Below, one piece after another: positions 13,995 through 20,167 of a DNA stretch of 20,167 bases. The stretch spans positions 1 through 20,167 of the forward strand of contig JAZQIU010000024.1 in the NCBI GenBank assembly GCA_045541255.1, in the 5' to 3' direction. How positions within the stretch are numbered: position 1 is the first letter of the stretch; each line of letters starts with the position of its first letter. The position numbers and the translations under genes are program-made. The stretch is from UMGS1124 sp045541255 (lineage in GTDB: Bacteria > Bacillota_I > Bacilli_A > RF39 > UBA660). The notes beneath the pieces were generated by a model, which was given only the letters and a program-made list of their open reading frames with translations, did not search any database and was not told the origin of the DNA.

Positions 13995-14023
13995 ATTATA
14001 TAATAAAAATGTAGTAATTTCAA
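13995..14023 (-). promoter_or_regulatory. Sigma-A promoter of tRNA-Arg
   Basis: On the minus strand TTGAAA (14018-14023), 17 nt and a perfect TATAAT (13995-14000), about 21 nt before the tRNA 5' end. The spacer and -35 lie inside the downstream half of the trxA terminator. Confidence 0.85.
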
Positions 14024-14052
14024 GCCTTTTTTGAATTTTTTACTACATTTTT
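14005..14052 (-). terminator. Terminator of the cvpA-trxA operon
   Basis: A 13-bp perfect stem (14005-14017 with 14040-14052) has an inner TTCAA/TTGAA pairing. The T-run on the minus strand is part of the 3' arm. It begins 5 nt after the trxA stop and overlaps the tRNA promoter. Confidence 0.75.
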
Positions 14053-14057
14053 TTATT

Positions 14058-14348
14058 TTATAAATTATTAATTATTTCATTTATTTCTTCTTTACTCTTA
14101 AAACCAATGAACTTTTGTTGTTCTATACCATCTTTATATATATATACTGTTGGTATACTCATAACACCATATTTTTGTGCTAATTCAGGAAACTTATCAG
14201 TATTTACTTTTACTACATTTAAATCCATTGTTTCTAAAACACTTCCAAGCATTTTACAAGGACCACACCAATCAGCATAAAAGTCTACTAAAACTATGCC
14301 GTTTACTATTAATTCATTTAAATTATCATTTTCTAAATATTTAATCAT
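14058..14348 (-). CDS. trxA: Thioredoxin
   Basis: A compact 96-residue thioredoxin (usually about 105). The active site W-C-G-P-C-K is at 27-32, preceded by V-L-V-D-F-Y-A-D; the cis-proline is in S-I-P-T (Pro66), and the F-x-G-F end replaces the more common F-V-G. It is a cytoplasmic dithiol reductant for ribonucleotide reductase and other targets. Its ATG overlaps the cvpA stop by 4 nt (ATGA), so the pair is one operon. In Bacillus, cvpA (yshB), polX, mutS2 and trxA lie in this order; here the intervening genes are gone, which supports the trxA identity over a general thioredoxin-like protein. Confidence 0.92.
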   Translation of the reverse strand: MIKYLENDNLNELIVNGIVLVDFYADWCGPCKMLGSVLETMDLNVVKVNTDKFPELAQKYGVMSIPTVYIYKDGIEQQKFIGFKSKEEINEIINNL

Positions 14349-15058
14349 TTTACACTCCTATATTTTTCTATAACAGTTTCTACTCCTATTATGTTTATTT
14401 TTTTATCATCAATTAATTTTTTTGCAGAATCATAACTTAATATGTTATATTTCATTAATATATCTATCGTTTCTAAGTTAGCTTTATTTGTATTATTCTC
14501 ATTTTTTAATACTACTTCGTATATTTCATTTCCACTATTAATCAAGTCCCCTGTTACATTATTTAGTATTGGTATATTAGTTAAAATAATACTACTATAT
14601 TTACTTTCATTAACATATTTTGTTGTAGTATTAACTACACTACCAATAAATAATAATATAAAACAGAATAATATTCCTTCTAATATTCCAACTAGAGCTC
14701 CTAATATTTTACTAGGTAAATTTAAAAATAATGTAATGCTTAATATTTTATTTAATCCTACTGATATTTTTTTAATTATTCCAAATACTATTCCTAAAAG
14801 TATAATAGTTAAACCATAGGCAACTGCTTCATAAAATAATATATTAATAGCAATTACACCTTTGAATATTCCAGCAAAATTTAAAAATGGTAAATTTTCA
14901 TATAATAATGTTGAAATTGGTTCTTTCAAATAAAAAGCAATAACAAATACTAAAAAAGTTCCTATAAGATTTACAATAGATGGAATCAATCCTTCTTTAA
15001 AACCTTTTAATGCGCTTAATAATAGTATAGCAATAATAATATAATCTACTACATTCAT
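14345..15058 (-). CDS. cvpA: CvpA family membrane protein
   Basis: A 237-residue protein. It begins N-V-V-D-Y-I-I-I-A-I-L-L-L-S-A-L-K-G-F-K-E-G-L, the typical CvpA opening, and has about four hydrophobic segments (about 5-21, 26-45, 68-98 and 115-143), then a hydrophilic tail of about 90 residues. CvpA is named for colicin V production in E. coli; its real role in Bacillota is unclear. The frame can start at an ATG at 15073, but that ATG is part of ATGGAGAG, the ribosome site, so the ATG at 15056-15058 is preferred. It is divergent from rnhC, exactly as in Bacillus rnhC/zapA-yshB; zapA is missing here. Confidence 0.88.
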   Translation of the reverse strand: MNVVDYIIIAILLLSALKGFKEGLIPSIVNLIGTFLVFVIAFYLKEPISTLLYENLPFLNFAGIFKGVIAINILFYEAVAYGLTIILLGIVFGIIKKISVGLNKILSITLFLNLPSKILGALVGILEGILFCFILLFIGSVVNTTTKYVNESKYSSIILTNIPILNNVTGDLINSGNEIYEVVLKNENNTNKANLETIDILMKYNILSYDSAKKLIDDKKINIIGVETVIEKYRSVK

Positions 15059-15140
15059 ATTTTCACTCTCCATTTAAATTATATTATAAAATTAATGAAA
15101 AAGAAAGAATTATGTGATAAAATGAAGTTGGTGAAGAAAT

Positions 15141-16100
15141 ATGGCTCAAACAACTATAGTATTTAAAGTAAGTGACAATTTAAAAAAAGAAATTATTGAA
15201 TTTTATCAAGATCGTGTCATAGATAAGAAACCACCATATAGTGTTTTTCAAGTTAAAGATTTTGATTGTGTTACAACTTTATATGAATCTGGCAAAATAA
15301 TGTTTCAAGGCTTTGCTGCTGATATAGAAGCTTCTTATTGGATTGAAAGAGAAAGAATTTTAAATAATCGTAATGTAAGCCAAGAAATTGCTAAAGATTT
15401 ACAAAAAAAAGATGAAAAAAAGAACGATTTAAAAGATGATAGATTTAAATTTATTTCAACAATAGGTTCTGATGAAGTTGGTACTGGAGATTATTTTGGT
15501 CCTATTGTAGTAACTGCAAGTTATGTTGATATTAAAGATAAATTCAAACTAGAAGAATTAGGAATAAGAGATTCAAAAAAAATTACTGACGAAAAAATAA
15601 GAAGTATTGCACCAAAAATAATTAAAGATATACCTCATACTACATTTATATTAACCCCAAAAGAATATAATGAAAAAGGTATAACTAATATGAATAAGAT
15701 AAAAGCAATATTACATAATAAAGTTTTATATTCATTAGTAAATAAAGATAATTACGATTATAAACAAATAGTTATGGATCAATTTGTTTATCCAAAAAAA
15801 TATTTTGAACATATAAATGATATTCCAAACAAGATTACCAATATTACATTTACAACCCATGCTGAAGATAAATGTTTATCTGTAGCAGTATCAAGCATAA
15901 TTTCTAGATATATTTTCTTAAATGAAATGGACAAATTAAGCGATGAACTTGGAATGCCTATCTGTAAAGGTGCTGGAGATAATGTAGATAACCAAGGAAT
16001 AGATATAGTTAAGAAATATGGTTTTGATAAATTAAAAGATATCGCTAAGCTGAATTTTAAAAATACTGAAAAAATTAGACTTTTGAATGAATTAAAATAA
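15141..16100 (+). CDS. rnhC: Ribonuclease HIII
   Basis: A 319-residue protein. The N-terminal TBP-like substrate-binding domain (1-85) carries P-P-Y-S-V-F-Q-V-K and G-K-I-M-F-Q-G. The catalytic domain has I-G-S-D-E-V-G-T-G-D-Y-F-G-P (108-121; Asp111 and Glu112) with Asp213 in V-M-D-Q-F and the later A-V-S-S-I-I-S-R segment. The G-S-D-E-V-G-T-G-D signature separates type HIII from HII. It removes RNA from RNA-DNA hybrids. GGTGA precedes the ATG; a TGATAAAAT extended -10 at 15115-15123 may be its promoter, though it would leave a very short leader. The codon-rich linker of Lys/Asp (88-101) is unremarkable. Confidence 0.97.
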   Translation: MAQTTIVFKVSDNLKKEIIEFYQDRVIDKKPPYSVFQVKDFDCVTTLYESGKIMFQGFAADIEASYWIERERILNNRNVSQEIAKDLQKKDEKKNDLKDDRFKFISTIGSDEVGTGDYFGPIVVTASYVDIKDKFKLEELGIRDSKKITDEKIRSIAPKIIKDIPHTTFILTPKEYNEKGITNMNKIKAILHNKVLYSLVNKDNYDYKQIVMDQFVYPKKYFEHINDIPNKITNITFTTHAEDKCLSVAVSSIISRYIFLNEMDKLSDELGMPICKGAGDNVDNQGIDIVKKYGFDKLKDIAKLNFKNTEKIRLLNELK

Positions 16101-16124
16101 AGACAATTAATATTGTCTTTTTTT
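16101..16124 (+). terminator. Terminator of rnhC
   Basis: A 7-bp perfect stem (16101-16107 with 16112-16118, TAAT loop) is followed by a run of T. It starts on the base after the rnhC stop codon. Confidence 0.9.
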
Positions 16125-16160
16125 ATATTTATTATAGTATCTCGAGTGTTAAATAAAATA

Positions 16161-16196
16161 GACTAAATATCTACCCAAATAAGTAAGTATTTAGTC
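16161..16196 (-). terminator. Probable terminator of the cadherin-like surface protein gene
   Basis: A 9-bp perfect inverted repeat (16161-16169 with 16188-16196), with a further 4-bp inner pairing possible, is followed on the minus strand by TATTTTATTT. It lies 23 nt after the stop, in the convergent gap with rnhC. The T-run is interrupted. Confidence 0.55.
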
Positions 16197-16219
16197 CTGT
16201 CGCTATTCCAAGTTTACAG

Positions 16220-17605
16220 TTATATATTTAATGTTTCTATTGTTTCGTTTGGTTCTTTCTTTTTAGAATCTAAAACTTTAGGTTTATTGTTATTTTTTAT
16301 ATTTTGTTTCTTTTTATTTGATTTTATCATTATTAAAATCACTAAAATAATTATTAATAATATAATTACTCCTGCAGCGATTAAAAGCATTGAATTTGTT
16401 CCTGCTTCTTTTGTTATATCAATAGTGTATGTTGTCGTTTCGTTATCTTCTCCTATTACATTTATTGTAATTAAACTTCCATCTATTAATTCTTCATTAT
16501 TTTTTATTTCTATCATAGATGTTTCTTCTTCTGGTATTGGTGTTATTTCTAATCTAGTTATATCATTAGGAATAGTTAATGAATATACAAATTGCTCTTT
16601 ATTAAAATTAATATTATATCCACCTACTACTAAACTTTTTAAAAAGTGAATATTACTAATTGTTTCCCCTTCTTTTAACCTTGTAACTTTAATTTTATAT
16701 TGATTAGTATTATTGTTTTCATCAGTTAATTTTATAATTATTTCAGTTTCTCCAACTTGCAAGTTTTCATTTCCTATAATTTCTACATTTATTCCATCGT
16801 CTTGCGTTGTTATAACTGATATATTTTTTACTGCGTTTAATACTTTTAATGAATATTCGGTTTTTTTCATACTGAAAGTTCCAATATCTAAAGTATCATT
16901 TGTATCTTTATCAGTTAGTTTAAGTGTTTTTAAATATAAATTGGTTATACTTGATTGAGTTGTTGTAGTACTAGTTTCAGAATCTTTATAACAAGCATAA
17001 TAAGTTATATCTTTTTCAACTTTAATTGAACCACTATTACCTATTTTACAAGTTTTTGCTGTTCCCCATCCATTAAAATTTTCAGTTTCTAATTTAGGTA
17101 ATGTTACAGAACATGTTGTACTATTACCAGTTAGTTGACAAGTTTTTGTACTTGTTGTTGTACCATTATTTGGATCTAGTGTAACAGTAAAAGTTTTTGT
17201 ATTTATTACATTTTCTGTAGTTGTTGTTGTAGTTGTGGTAGTTGTTGGTTTTACATAATTTTTATTTTTTATATATAGTAATGTATTAAGACTTGGATTA
17301 TCTTTATCAGTAATAATTACTTTTCCATATTGTTCATCCGTTGAAAATGTCATTAATTTATTAGTAATTGTTATTCTAACTCCATTATTTTCTTTTGCTA
17401 CTGTAAAATATTCATCATACTTTCCACTACTAAATTCTATATTTGTACTAATCGCTGCATTTGAATCGGTTGGATTACATAGAAAGTTATTTACTTTGTC
17501 TAAATCTATTTTTTCACCATTATTGCAAATAATACCATCTGCTTTTACTTGTATAATTGGTAGCATAACAAATAAACAAATTAAAATGCTTAACATTTTT
17601 TTCAT
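16220..17605 (-). CDS. Secreted, membrane-anchored surface protein with Thr linker and cadherin-like beta-sandwich domains
   Basis: The protein has 461 residues. A Sec signal peptide covers 1-22 (K-K-M-L-S-I-L-I-C ... V-K-A-D). Residues 23-115 are an unrecognised beta-rich domain. Ten consecutive Thr (121-130) form a linker. Residues 137-207 resemble an InlB B-repeat/Listeria-Bacteroides repeat (T-V-T-L-D-P-N-N-G-T) with four Cys (156, 165, 186, 205) that could pair. A second Thr-rich linker precedes two cadherin-like beta-sandwich domains (about 223-309 and 321-399), each with Y-S-L-x-V/I ... T-Y-T/K-I. The C-terminus is a transmembrane helix (406-427) and a Lys/Asn-rich tail of about 34 residues. 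It should be exposed on the cell surface; adhesion is inference. The ribosome site AAAGGGTGAT fits the ATG. Confidence 0.75.
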   Translation of the reverse strand: MKKMLSILICLFVMLPIIQVKADGIICNNGEKIDLDKVNNFLCNPTDSNAAISTNIEFSSGKYDEYFTVAKENNGVRITITNKLMTFSTDEQYGKVIITDKDNPSLNTLLYIKNKNYVKPTTTTTTTTTTENVINTKTFTVTLDPNNGTTTSTKTCQLTGNSTTCSVTLPKLETENFNGWGTAKTCKIGNSGSIKVEKDITYYACYKDSETSTTTTQSSITNLYLKTLKLTDKDTNDTLDIGTFSMKKTEYSLKVLNAVKNISVITTQDDGINVEIIGNENLQVGETEIIIKLTDENNNTNQYKIKVTRLKEGETISNIHFLKSLVVGGYNINFNKEQFVYSLTIPNDITRLEITPIPEEETSMIEIKNNEELIDGSLITINVIGEDNETTTYTIDITKEAGTNSMLLIAAGVIILLIIILVILIMIKSNKKKQNIKNNNKPKVLDSKKKEPNETIETLNI

Positions 17606-17649
17606 ACTATCACCCTTTATTCTTACTATTTATATGTTATCATGAAAAT

Positions 17650-17678
17650 AAAAAAAAATAAACAATAACTTGTTTATT
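17650..17678 (-). terminator. Terminator-like hairpin, minus strand, probably ending spoVID-ysxE
   Basis: A perfect 9-bp inverted repeat (17657-17665 with 17670-17678, 4-nt loop) precedes nine T residues on the minus strand. It is the only strong terminator downstream of ysxE, about 200 nt after the ysxE stop and just in front of the 62-residue plus-strand gene. Confidence 0.65.
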
Positions 17679-17702
17679 TCATAAACTATAATAGGTGATA
17701 AT

Positions 17703-17891
17703 ATGTGCAATAATAACAGACCTGGCTTCTTCGGATGGTTTTTCTCTTTTTTTACTGTATTAATATTATTAGGACTAATATTTTATCAAACTATTATAAC
17801 TTTAATATTACCATTTAGGTTTAACATATTTATTTTATTAGTTGAAGTTATGTTATTATTTTTTGTTTTATTTAAACTTATATGGCATTAA
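17703..17891 (+). CDS. Small two-helix membrane protein, unrecognised
   Basis: A 62-residue protein with two hydrophobic segments (about 9-32 and 38-60) and a short polar start (C-N-N-N-R-P-G-F-F-G-W-F-F). The ribosome site AGGTGATAATATG is the same as that of the coiled-coil gene at 10757, which argues for real translation. The gene is convergent with ysxE; the two ends overlap by 14 nt. It lies antisense between ysxE and the hairpin at 17650-17678, so it might instead be an unexpressed frame in the ysxE 3' region. No good promoter was found: a TATAAT at 17687-17692 is too close to the ATG. Function unknown. Confidence 0.5.
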   Translation: MCNNNRPGFFGWFFSFFTVLILLGLIFYQTIITLILPFRFNIFILLVEVMLLFFVLFKLIWH

Positions 17892-18768
17892 TATTATAAT
17901 AAGGTTTTATTAAATTTTCTGTTTTAAATATATAGTCTAAATATTTTCTTGTTATACTTACATTTTTTAATTCATTTGTTGTTAAATTTATTTCATCTGG
18001 CATCACTAGCATAATAAATAGTAATTTTTTTTCTGATTCTTTAAGTTCAAATTTTTCTAAGTATATTTTTAATGGTTCACTAAAATCCATATTTAAATAT
18101 ACTTTTTTATATAATTTAACTATATCTAATATAGGACTATCTATCTTATAGTTATCCCAGCTTATTAAATAATCGTCTTTATTTTTTATGTAATGGTCCA
18201 ATTCTAAATTATTATGAATTAATGAAACTCTCATTTTATTAGAATCTATACTTATCTTATACCATTCTTCGATTTCTCTTTTTATAAATGTCATAGATTC
18301 AAATATTTTTGTTGAATTATTTAATAATAAATTCCCTGATGGACTTACAAAAACATTATCTTCTATTTCAAATATAATTTTATTAAAATAATCTTCCATA
18401 TATGCTACTCTACCTAATAATTCTTCATATATACTTTTTATTTTATCATTAGTTACTTCTTTATAGTAACTCGTTTTATTATGTAATAAACTTATTAAGT
18501 TAATTAAATCGTATAATTTTTGTTCATCGTCTATACTATTATCTTCTATATATTCATAGACATTTACATCACTTCTATTATCCTCTATTAATTTAGGATA
18601 ATATTCAAAACTTCTACTAGATAAATAATTATATAGTTCTTTTATATCTTTTTCTTTTTTTGGTTTCACAACATAGTTTCCACTAGTACAATTAAATATT
18701 TTGGTACAACCTTTAACTGTTACTTTATAAGGTTTATATATTCTTGTTAAAATATCTACACTATTCAT
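17878..18768 (-). CDS. ysxE: YsxE/CotS-like spore coat protein, kinase-like fold
   Basis: A 296-residue protein that directly follows the SpoVID gene, as ysxE does in Bacillus. The sequence fits the CotS/YsxE aminoglycoside-phosphotransferase-like fold: an N-lobe with Y-V-V-K-P-K (32-37), L-L-H-N-K-T (94-99), and a C-lobe with S-L-I-H-N-N-L-E-L-D-H-Y-I (182-194) where active kinases have H-x-D, then Y-L-I-S-W-D-N-Y ... S-P-I-L-D-I (200-216). Asn in place of the catalytic Asp suggests a pseudokinase, which is common in this coat family. The ATG overlaps the spoVID stop by 8 nt (ATGAATAG). It is likely made in the mother cell and placed in the spore coat. The family call rests on context plus motif spacing. 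Confidence 0.75.
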   Translation of the reverse strand: MNSVDILTRIYKPYKVTVKGCTKIFNCTSGNYVVKPKKEKDIKELYNYLSSRSFEYYPKLIEDNRSDVNVYEYIEDNSIDDEQKLYDLINLISLLHNKTSYYKEVTNDKIKSIYEELLGRVAYMEDYFNKIIFEIEDNVFVSPSGNLLLNNSTKIFESMTFIKREIEEWYKISIDSNKMRVSLIHNNLELDHYIKNKDDYLISWDNYKIDSPILDIVKLYKKVYLNMDFSEPLKIYLEKFELKESEKKLLFIMLVMPDEINLTTNELKNVSITRKYLDYIFKTENLIKPYYNINAI

Positions 18769-19570
18769 AGTAAGGAATAATTATTTTATCATTCACATTT
18801 AAACTGTTTATGTCGTTGTATTCTTTAAGTTCGTCAATAGTAGTTTTATGTTTAATAACTAAACTTTCTAGTGTTTCGTTAGGAGCTAGTGTATATACTT
18901 TATAAGTTACATATGAGTCTTCTATTGTTCCTACATTATTTATTATTTCATTTGGTTTTATATTTTCTCTTTCTTCTACATCATCTGTTTCTTTTGCTTT
19001 TATATCTATATTTATTTTATTCTCCAGTTCTATTGTTTTTTCTTTAGATATTTCTATATCAGTTTCTAAAAATTCTTTTTCGTCTTCCATCCTTAACTCA
19101 TTTACATTATTTATATCTTCTGTTTCTTTTTTATTTTCTTCTTTATTTTCTAATTCTTTTTCTATTTCTTCTACTCTAGTATCTATGACTTCTATTTCTC
19201 TTTTTGTCAAAAAATCTTCTAAACTTTCTTCATCATCAAATATCAAAATATCTTTTCTATCCCCTAAAATATCATATTCTATTTTCACTATCAGTTCGTC
19301 TTTTTTATAATCATATTCGAAATTTGTTATTTCTAACTTTATAGTTTTATCTTCTATATCATTATCCAATTCGTGTCTAAACGGAATTTTATAATTGAAT
19401 TTTTCTCTGTTTATTGATACTTCATGTATTTTATAATCACCACTTATAAAGAAATTACCTACTATTTCTTTGTTATTTACTTTATATTCACTATCTAATG
19501 AAATACTTGTTATTTCTTTTATATTATTTTTAAATAAAAGTTCTTTTTCTATACATTTATTTTCTTTCAT
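18761..19570 (-). CDS. spoVID: SpoVID-like spore coat morphogenetic protein with C-terminal LysM
   Basis: The protein has 269 residues, against about 575 in Bacillus subtilis. The N-terminal beta domain (about 10-108) shows the SpoVID pattern, with I-S-L-D, I-V-G-N-F-F-I-S-G-D-Y and I-P-F-R near the start. A highly acidic Glu/Lys/Asp-rich linker (about 113-210) follows, and a LysM domain closes the protein (222-268: Y-x-V-Y-T-L-A-P-N-E-T-L-E-S-L ... I-D-E-L-K-E-Y-N ... I-I-I-P). SpoVID drives encasement of the spore by coat proteins, and the LysM domain contacts lipid II or peptidoglycan. The linker is much shorter than in Bacillus. The ribosome site GAAAGGTGTG fits the ATG. Pairing with ysxE supports the call over a generic LysM protein. 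Confidence 0.85.
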   Translation of the reverse strand: MKENKCIEKELLFKNNIKEITSISLDSEYKVNNKEIVGNFFISGDYKIHEVSINREKFNYKIPFRHELDNDIEDKTIKLEITNFEYDYKKDELIVKIEYDILGDRKDILIFDDEESLEDFLTKREIEVIDTRVEEIEKELENKEENKKETEDINNVNELRMEDEKEFLETDIEISKEKTIELENKINIDIKAKETDDVEERENIKPNEIINNVGTIEDSYVTYKVYTLAPNETLESLVIKHKTTIDELKEYNDINSLNVNDKIIIPYYE

Positions 19571-19604
19571 ATATTACACACCTTTCATGTAATTATATGA
19601 AATT

Positions 19605-19635
19605 ATAAAAAAATTAGACTTATTGTCTAATTTTT
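19605..19635 (-). terminator. Terminator of the right-edge surface-protein gene
   Basis: An 11-bp perfect stem (19609-19619 with 19625-19635, 5-nt loop) is followed on the minus strand by TTTTTTTATAA. The stop codon (19634-19636) overlaps the 5' arm. Confidence 0.85.
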
Positions 19636-20167
19636 ATTTTATTGTATATGGATTATCAATAGTTCCATCTCCGGTTGCATATAATACTTCTTTATCTATT
19701 ACTATTGATGGTCTTATTCCTATATTTTTTTCTGTTTCTTCAACAGGGTATGACATATATTCACTTTCTGCATTTGTTACTAAATAATGACTTAATCCTT
19801 CTCCTTCTATTGATGATCCTGCATATATTTTTTCTTCTTTTGTTAATACTCCAACTTTTCCTGATACTGTATTAACACATTCTAATGTTATTTCTTCTTT
19901 TGTTTCTTTACACCATTCTGTCTCAACTATATTTTTAGATTCACTTAGATTTTTCTTTGGTGTGTATGTTGATTTTGTATTATCTGTTATTATTGTTTCT
20001 CCATTTAACCATTTTGTTAAATTTTTATCTAAATTTATATAATTAAATTCATTTTTATATCCACCTATTAATGAACTCGTATTTGTTATTAATTTACTAT
20101 TACATTCATTATTTTCATCAGCAAGAACTAGCTTTATGTTTCCATTACCTAATATTCTTACTATTCT
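19634..20167 (-). CDS. C-terminal part of a W-R-I-V...R-P-S-I module protein (cut by window edge)
   Basis: 178 codons of a minus-strand gene that enters from the right edge, read by translating the reverse complement. The visible part begins R-I-V-R-I-L-G-N-G-N-I-K-L-V-L, matching W-R-I-V-R-I-E-N-D-G-S-V-K-L-V-L in the protein at 2097. It includes L-T-K-W-L-N (compare L-D-N-W-L-N there), then N-I-G-I-R-P-S-I-V-I and ends A-T-G-D-G-T-I-D-N-P-Y-T-I-K. It is therefore a third member of the same surface-module family. The N-terminus, which would tell whether it is a prepilin or a TasA-like anchor, is off-window. Function unknown; extracellular location is inferred from its relatives. Confidence 0.72.
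   Translation of the reverse strand, partial: RIVRILGNGNIKLVLADENNECNSKLITNTSSLIGGYKNEFNYINLDKNLTKWLNGETIITDNTKSTYTPKKNLSESKNIVETEWCKETKEEITLECVNTVSGKVGVLTKEEKIYAGSSIEGEGLSHYLVTNAESEYMSYPVEETEKNIGIRPSIVIDKEVLYATGDGTIDNPYTIK

Noticed and set aside
14442..14819. Plus-strand open frame inside cvpA
   Set aside because: Hydrophobic because it is antisense to a membrane protein; no start signals.
16287..16958. Plus-strand open frames opposite the cadherin-like gene
   Set aside because: Low-complexity Ile/Ser/Val products that are antisense shadows of a gene with a clear signal peptide and domains.
17687..17692. TATAAT before the 62-residue gene as a sigma-A promoter
   Set aside because: Only 10 nt separate it from the ATG, so the transcript would lack its ribosome site, and no -35 box lies 17 nt upstream.
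1..20167. TGA read as tryptophan (Mycoplasma-type code) because of the low G+C
   Set aside because: TGA ends trhP1, cvpA and ireB at the expected positions, and Trp residues are encoded by TGG in conserved motifs such as the thioredoxin W-C-G-P-C.

Overview
The window comes from a very AT-rich, compact bacterial genome of the Firmicutes/Bacillota type. By eye G+C is roughly a quarter. TGA is used as a stop (TrhP1, CvpA, IreB), so the code is standard. Ribosome binding sites are strong AGGTGA/GGAGG types, and several promoters are near-perfect sigma-A sites with 17-bp spacers. Gene content and order match the Bacillus housekeeping map: ireB-ruvX-yrzB-mltG-trmR-trhP1-trhP2-greA, cvpA-trxA divergent from rnhC, and spoVID-ysxE. 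Spore genes (yqfC, yqfD, spoVID, ysxE) point to a spore-forming ancestor or a living spore former. My inference is an uncultured, probably gut-associated member of Bacilli; the lineage is not proven here.

Layout from left to right (almost everything is on the minus strand). 1-566: yqfD (cut by the window edge) and yqfC. 614-4088: two secreted or surface proteins, one with a prepilin N-terminus and one with a TasA/camelysin-like N-terminus, 7 nt apart and sharing a C-terminal W-R-I-V ... P-V-I-T-L module. 4233-9351: the greA to ireB block, covering transcription elongation, the tRNA wobble-uridine hydroxylation/methylation genes, the cell-wall terminase MltG, the Holliday-junction/rRNA nuclease RuvX and the kinase substrate IreB. 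9427-12996: frr, an unrecognised coiled-coil protein with a C-terminal membrane anchor, and priA. 13093-13974: a small orphan gene, a divergent XRE-type regulator on the plus strand, and tRNA-Arg(TCT). 14058-16100: trxA and cvpA, then rnhC on the plus strand. 16220-17605: a surface protein with a Thr-rich linker and cadherin-like sandwich domains. 17703-19570: a small membrane protein, and the spoVID-ysxE spore-coat pair. 19634-20167: the C-terminal end of a third protein carrying the W-R-I-V ... R-P module.

The most notable features are these. (1) Three separate proteins share an uncharacterised extracellular module. One is on a prepilin stem and one on a TasA-like signal anchor, with no assembly machinery nearby. 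(2) Regulatory DNA is extremely compressed: most terminators contain the stop codon of the gene they end, one terminator arm doubles as a tRNA promoter spacer, and three gene pairs overlap through the same ATGAATA(A/G) junction. (3) A 62-residue membrane-protein gene lies antisense between ysxE and what looks like the ysxE terminator. No CRISPR array, insertion sequence, phage gene or known defence system was seen, and no gene-free stretch exceeds 300 bases.
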